Assembly: GCA_903867845.1 (NCBI GenBank)
Contig: CAIPSZ010000151.1
Span: 1-8,887 of the forward strand
Length of the DNA stretch: 8,887 bases
From: Candidatus Kerfeldbacteria bacterium
GTDB taxonomy: Bacteria; Patescibacteriota; Patescibacteriia; PEXW01
Direction: 5' to 3'
Both the position numbers and the translations under genes were made by a program. Shown here piece after piece: positions 6,331 through 8,887 of this stretch (positions within the stretch are counted from its first letter, which is position 1; the number at the start of each line of letters is the position of its first letter). The notes under the pieces are model-generated. The model saw only the letters and a list, made by a program, of their open reading frames with translations, ran no database searches and was not told the origin of the DNA.

Positions 6331-6336
6331 GAGAGT

Positions 6337-6342
6337 AGTATA
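6337..6342 (-). promoter_or_regulatory. -10 box for the membrane-protein/PH-domain pair
   Basis: TATACT on the minus strand lies in the 15-bp gap between ruvB and the next gene and ends 6 nt before the ATG at 6330, so the predicted first transcribed base is the A of the ATG. The -35 would fall in the last codons of ruvB, where only CTGCAA (6361-6366, about three of six matches) is seen. Confidence 0.5.
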
Positions 6343-6345
6343 GCG

Positions 6346-7371
6346 CTACACCAGCCGCTGTTGCAGGTCTTGCGGGGCTTCGCGCTGCAAGTGCTGGTAC
6401 GCAACGGGTGTGGCTACCCGGCCACGCGGGGTGCGCACGAGCAACCCAACTTGGAGCAAGAACGGCTCGACGACATCTTCCAAGGTCCGCACATCTTCAC
6501 CAGTGGTCGCCGCGAGTGTGGACAGGCCCACTGGCCCGCCATTGAACTGGTCAATGATGGTGAGCAGCGTTCGCCGGTCTGATGGATCCAAACCGAGCTG
6601 GTCAATGCCGAGCTGCTCGAGTGCGCCGGTCGTACTCGCGGCATCGACAATCCCACCCGCGCGTACCGTAGCAAAATCCCGCACGCGCTTGAGCAAGCGG
6701 TTCGCCACCCGCGGCGTCCTGCGGGAACGGCTCGCAAGCAGCGCCAGGGCTTCGGGTTGCAATGGAATCTTCAGTAAGCGCGCAGAGCGTTCCAGAATCC
6801 GGCTAATATCTTCCTCACTGTAGAAATCGAGGTGGTAGGTGTGACCGAACCGATCACGTAGGGGAGAGGAGAGGAGCGCTAGCCGCGTGGTGGCGCCAAT
6901 GAGCGTGAAGTGCGAGAGGTCGAGTCGCAACGTGCGCGCTGCTGGGCCTTTGCCCACTACTAAATCGATAGCGAACTCTTCCATGGCGGGGTAGAGAATT
7001 TCCTCCACGGTCCGCGGCAACCGGTGAATTTCATCAATGAAGAGCACGTCGCCCTCGCCAAGGTTCGTCAGGATTGCGGCGACGTCACCCGCGCGTTCCA
7101 AGGCGGGACCGCTCGTCACGCGTACGTTCACGCCAAGCTCTTTACTAATGACATTCGCCAAGGTCGTCTTGCCCAAACCTGGGCTCCCGTGGAGCAGCAC
7201 GTGCTCCAAAGGTTCTTTGCGGTGCTTGGCCGCGCCAATAGCGATGGTCAGATTTTCTTTGACCGACTCCTGGCCAACGTACTCCTGCAAAGACGTGGGG
7301 CGTAGAGCAATGTCGAACGACTGGTCGTCCGGCTTCTCTTCGGGGGCAAGGATATTAGAGGCGGTGGGCAT
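6346..7371 (-). CDS. ruvB: Holliday junction branch migration helicase RuvB
   Basis: RuvB is the hexameric AAA+ motor that, with RuvA, drives branch migration of Holliday junctions in recombination and repair. From the ATG at 7371 the protein has 341 residues, close to the E. coli length of 336. All hallmarks are present: RPTSLQEYVGQ (24-34), Walker A GSPGLGKT (62-69), Walker B FIDEIHRL (111-118), GPAAR (142-146), sensor 1 GATTR (159-163), SPLRDRFG with the arginine finger (169-176), sensor 2 TPRVANRLLKR (219-229), NGGPVGL, and a C-terminal winged helix with TPRGRVAT. The frame extends 24 codons further upstream to 7443, but those residues do not resemble RuvB and lie over the aminopeptidase coding sequence, so I prefer 7371. 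The gene overlaps the upstream aminopeptidase by 17 bp without a Shine-Dalgarno, suggesting coupled translation. ruvA and ruvC are not in the window. Ends in TAG. Confidence 0.97.
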   Translation of the reverse strand: MPTASNILAPEEKPDDQSFDIALRPTSLQEYVGQESVKENLTIAIGAAKHRKEPLEHVLLHGSPGLGKTTLANVISKELGVNVRVTSGPALERAGDVAAILTNLGEGDVLFIDEIHRLPRTVEEILYPAMEEFAIDLVVGKGPAARTLRLDLSHFTLIGATTRLALLSSPLRDRFGHTYHLDFYSEEDISRILERSARLLKIPLQPEALALLASRSRRTPRVANRLLKRVRDFATVRAGGIVDAASTTGALEQLGIDQLGLDPSDRRTLLTIIDQFNGGPVGLSTLAATTGEDVRTLEDVVEPFLLQVGLLVRTPRGRVATPVAYQHLQREAPQDLQQRLV

Positions 7372-8878
7372 GGTGTTGCGCGTAGGCAATGAGCAAGCGA
7401 GTGCCAGCACCAGCTGATCCCTTCGCCAGGTACTGGCCATCAATAGTCGTCATGGTCGGGGCAATATCCAGGTGCGCCCAGCGCTTGAACTTCTTGGCAA
7501 ACTGCCACAGGAACGCCGCGCCGGTAATGGCGCCGCCGTAGCGGACCTTGCTGCTATTCGCCACGTCACCAAATGTGCCTTCCACGTCTGCTTCGTACTC
7601 GCTCCACAGCGGCAATGGCCAAGCCAAGTCGCCAGACTGCTCGGCGAGTTCGTGAAGCTCTTTACTCAAGCTTTCGTTCGGGGAGAGGATGGCGGCGGCG
7701 CGCTGGCCCAAGGCAACCATTGCCGCGCCCGTGAGCGTCGCCACGTCTACGACCGTGCTGGGTTTGAACTGCTCGGCGTAGGTGAGCGCGTCTGCCAGGA
7801 TCACGCGACCCTCGGCATCCGTGTGCATCACTTCAATGGTCTTGCCGGACATGGTGCGCAGCTGGTCGCCGGGACGGTACGCATCACCACCAGACATGTT
7901 CTCTGCTGCAGGGAGTAAACCGATAACGCGGATGGGAAGTTTGAGCTGCGCAATTGCCGAGAGCGCGCCAATGACCGCAGCAGCGCCAGACATGTCCATG
8001 TGCATTTCGTACATCGCGGAATCTGGTTTCACGTTCAAGCCGCCGCTATCGAACGTCACTCCCTTCCCGATGAAAACGATGGGAACGTCTTTCGTGTGAC
8101 CCGATGCTGCATACTCTAGGACGGAGAACGTTGGATTGTGGTGTGAGCCTTTGGCCACACCCAGAATGCCACCCATCCCTTCCCGCTCGAGTACATCTTT
8201 CTTTAAAACTTTCACGGAGAAGCCATACTTCTTTCCAGATTCAACTGCGGCATTGGCAAGGATGGTTGGCGTCATGTCGCTGCCCGGCGTATTCGAGAGT
8301 TCACGCACGTTATTCGTGGCTTGACCAATGATCGTGCCAGTACGAACGCCGCGCTTCACGCCCGCAAGAACTGGCGCCGATGCAAAGAGGACGATGGAGC
8401 CAAGTTTTGGCCAGCCACCCACTGGCGCCTTTCGGTATCGCGTGAAGCTATAGTCAGCCAGATACGCATTTTCCGCAACGAGTTGGGCTAGGGCTTCCGG
8501 ATTCGTTCCCGCGTAGGCAAAATCTTCCAGCCGCACTGCCACATCCCGCACGTTGTGCTGCTTGGCTATGGTCACAATTTGCCGAGCGGCGAGTGCGGCT
8601 TTCCGTTGGTTCCATTCCGCCTTAGTCCCTAAACCAAGAAGGATGAGCCGCCGTGCACTGGTGCCAAAGGGGATGATCTTCGTTTCATTCTTTTTGCCAT
8701 GAAACTCTTTCGCTTTCCCAAAGGCAAGCGCGGTCTGTTGAACATTGGCCGGGAGCGCCTTGAACCACGGGTGGGACTTCAGTGGGGCATCCTGCTGAAA
8801 GGCAAGGAGAATGCCATGATTCCCAGGTTTAGATGTAGTACCTTGTGCAGAGACGATCACCTTCCCCGAGCCGGTCAT
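7355..8878 (-). CDS. pepA: Leucyl aminopeptidase (M17 family)
   Basis: A cytosolic metallo-aminopeptidase that removes N-terminal residues, often Leu, from peptides; the family works as a hexamer with two metal ions. From the ATG at 8878 it has 507 residues, the usual length. The catalytic C-terminal domain is complete: Lys272 and Asp277 in GKGVTFDSGG, Lys284, Asp295 in DMSGAA, and Asp354, Glu356 and Arg358 in TDAEGR. These sit at a constant offset of +2 from the ligands I recall for E. coli PepA. GGDAYRPGD (330-338), DVATLTGA (378-385) and WAHLDIA (467-473) also match. The usual Asn before TDAEGR is His352. The N-terminal domain is divergent, as is normal. The frame stays open to the right window edge, so a start further upstream is possible. 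The stop (TAA) lies inside ruvB. Some PepA proteins also bind DNA at recombination sites, but nothing here shows that. Confidence 0.95.
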   Translation of the reverse strand: MTGSGKVIVSAQGTTSKPGNHGILLAFQQDAPLKSHPWFKALPANVQQTALAFGKAKEFHGKKNETKIIPFGTSARRLILLGLGTKAEWNQRKAALAARQIVTIAKQHNVRDVAVRLEDFAYAGTNPEALAQLVAENAYLADYSFTRYRKAPVGGWPKLGSIVLFASAPVLAGVKRGVRTGTIIGQATNNVRELSNTPGSDMTPTILANAAVESGKKYGFSVKVLKKDVLEREGMGGILGVAKGSHHNPTFSVLEYAASGHTKDVPIVFIGKGVTFDSGGLNVKPDSAMYEMHMDMSGAAAVIGALSAIAQLKLPIRVIGLLPAAENMSGGDAYRPGDQLRTMSGKTIEVMHTDAEGRVILADALTYAEQFKPSTVVDVATLTGAAMVALGQRAAAILSPNESLSKELHELAEQSGDLAWPLPLWSEYEADVEGTFGDVANSSKVRYGGAITGAAFLWQFAKKFKRWAHLDIAPTMTTIDGQYLAKGSAGAGTRLLIAYAQHHAHRL

Positions 8879-8887
8879 CCACGTCGC

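Noticed and set aside
6079..6582. 167-codon plus-strand open frame across the small membrane gene and ruvB end
   Set aside because: Antisense to two coding regions, with His/Asn/Glu-rich composition and no promoter or ribosome site.
7372..7443. 24-codon N-terminal extension of RuvB
   Set aside because: The extra residues do not match RuvB proteins and lie over the conserved aminopeptidase 3' end; the start at 7371 gives the normal length.

Overview
The window is a gene-dense, GC-rich piece of a bacterial chromosome. It carries eight protein-coding loci, one of them split by an in-frame stop, and shows no tRNA, rRNA, CRISPR array, insertion sequence or phage gene. The content is mostly core and cell-envelope: a family-4 glycosyltransferase, a polysaccharide flippase, an exported SpoIID/LytB-type protein with Ig-like modules, a membrane-anchored bacterial PH-domain protein, the Holliday-junction helicase RuvB and an M17 leucyl aminopeptidase. 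I see no sporulation gene besides the SpoIID domain. The mix of SpoIID with FW/NBR1-type Ig modules, short or absent leaders and tightly overlapping genes would fit a Patescibacteria/CPR-like lineage, but that is inference from memory and only of low to moderate confidence.

Layout. Positions 1-2180 (minus) hold the flippase followed by a glycosyltransferase that runs off the left edge; the two overlap by 17 bp and look like the end of a surface-polysaccharide operon. From 2213 a clear sigma70-like promoter drives the divergent SpoIID-domain gene (2252-4126, plus). It converges on a small STAS-domain gene (4234-4617, minus), with a terminator hairpin between them at 4182-4214. At 4759-5469 (plus) lies a protein made of five 44-residue Trp/Asp-Pro repeats, interrupted by one in-frame TAG. 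Its 3' end overlaps, tail to tail, a PH-domain gene (5408-6052, minus). That gene is ATGA-coupled to a small two-helix membrane protein (6049-6330, minus). Upstream, and on the same strand, are ruvB (6346-7371) and a leucyl aminopeptidase gene (7355-8878), which overlap by 17 bp.

How the genes fit together. The left part serves the envelope: polymer assembly and export by the glycosyltransferase and flippase, and glycan-strand processing or wall binding by the SpoIID protein. The right part is one minus-strand series from peptidase to ruvB to a membrane pair, with an internal promoter just before the pair. The most notable signals are three. First, the TAG falls in the middle of a perfectly periodic repeat protein. 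Second, -10 boxes sit only 6-9 nt before several ATGs, suggesting leaderless mRNAs. Third, the STAS gene stands out with a strong Shine-Dalgarno sequence, different codon use and a Glu where the phospho-serine is expected.
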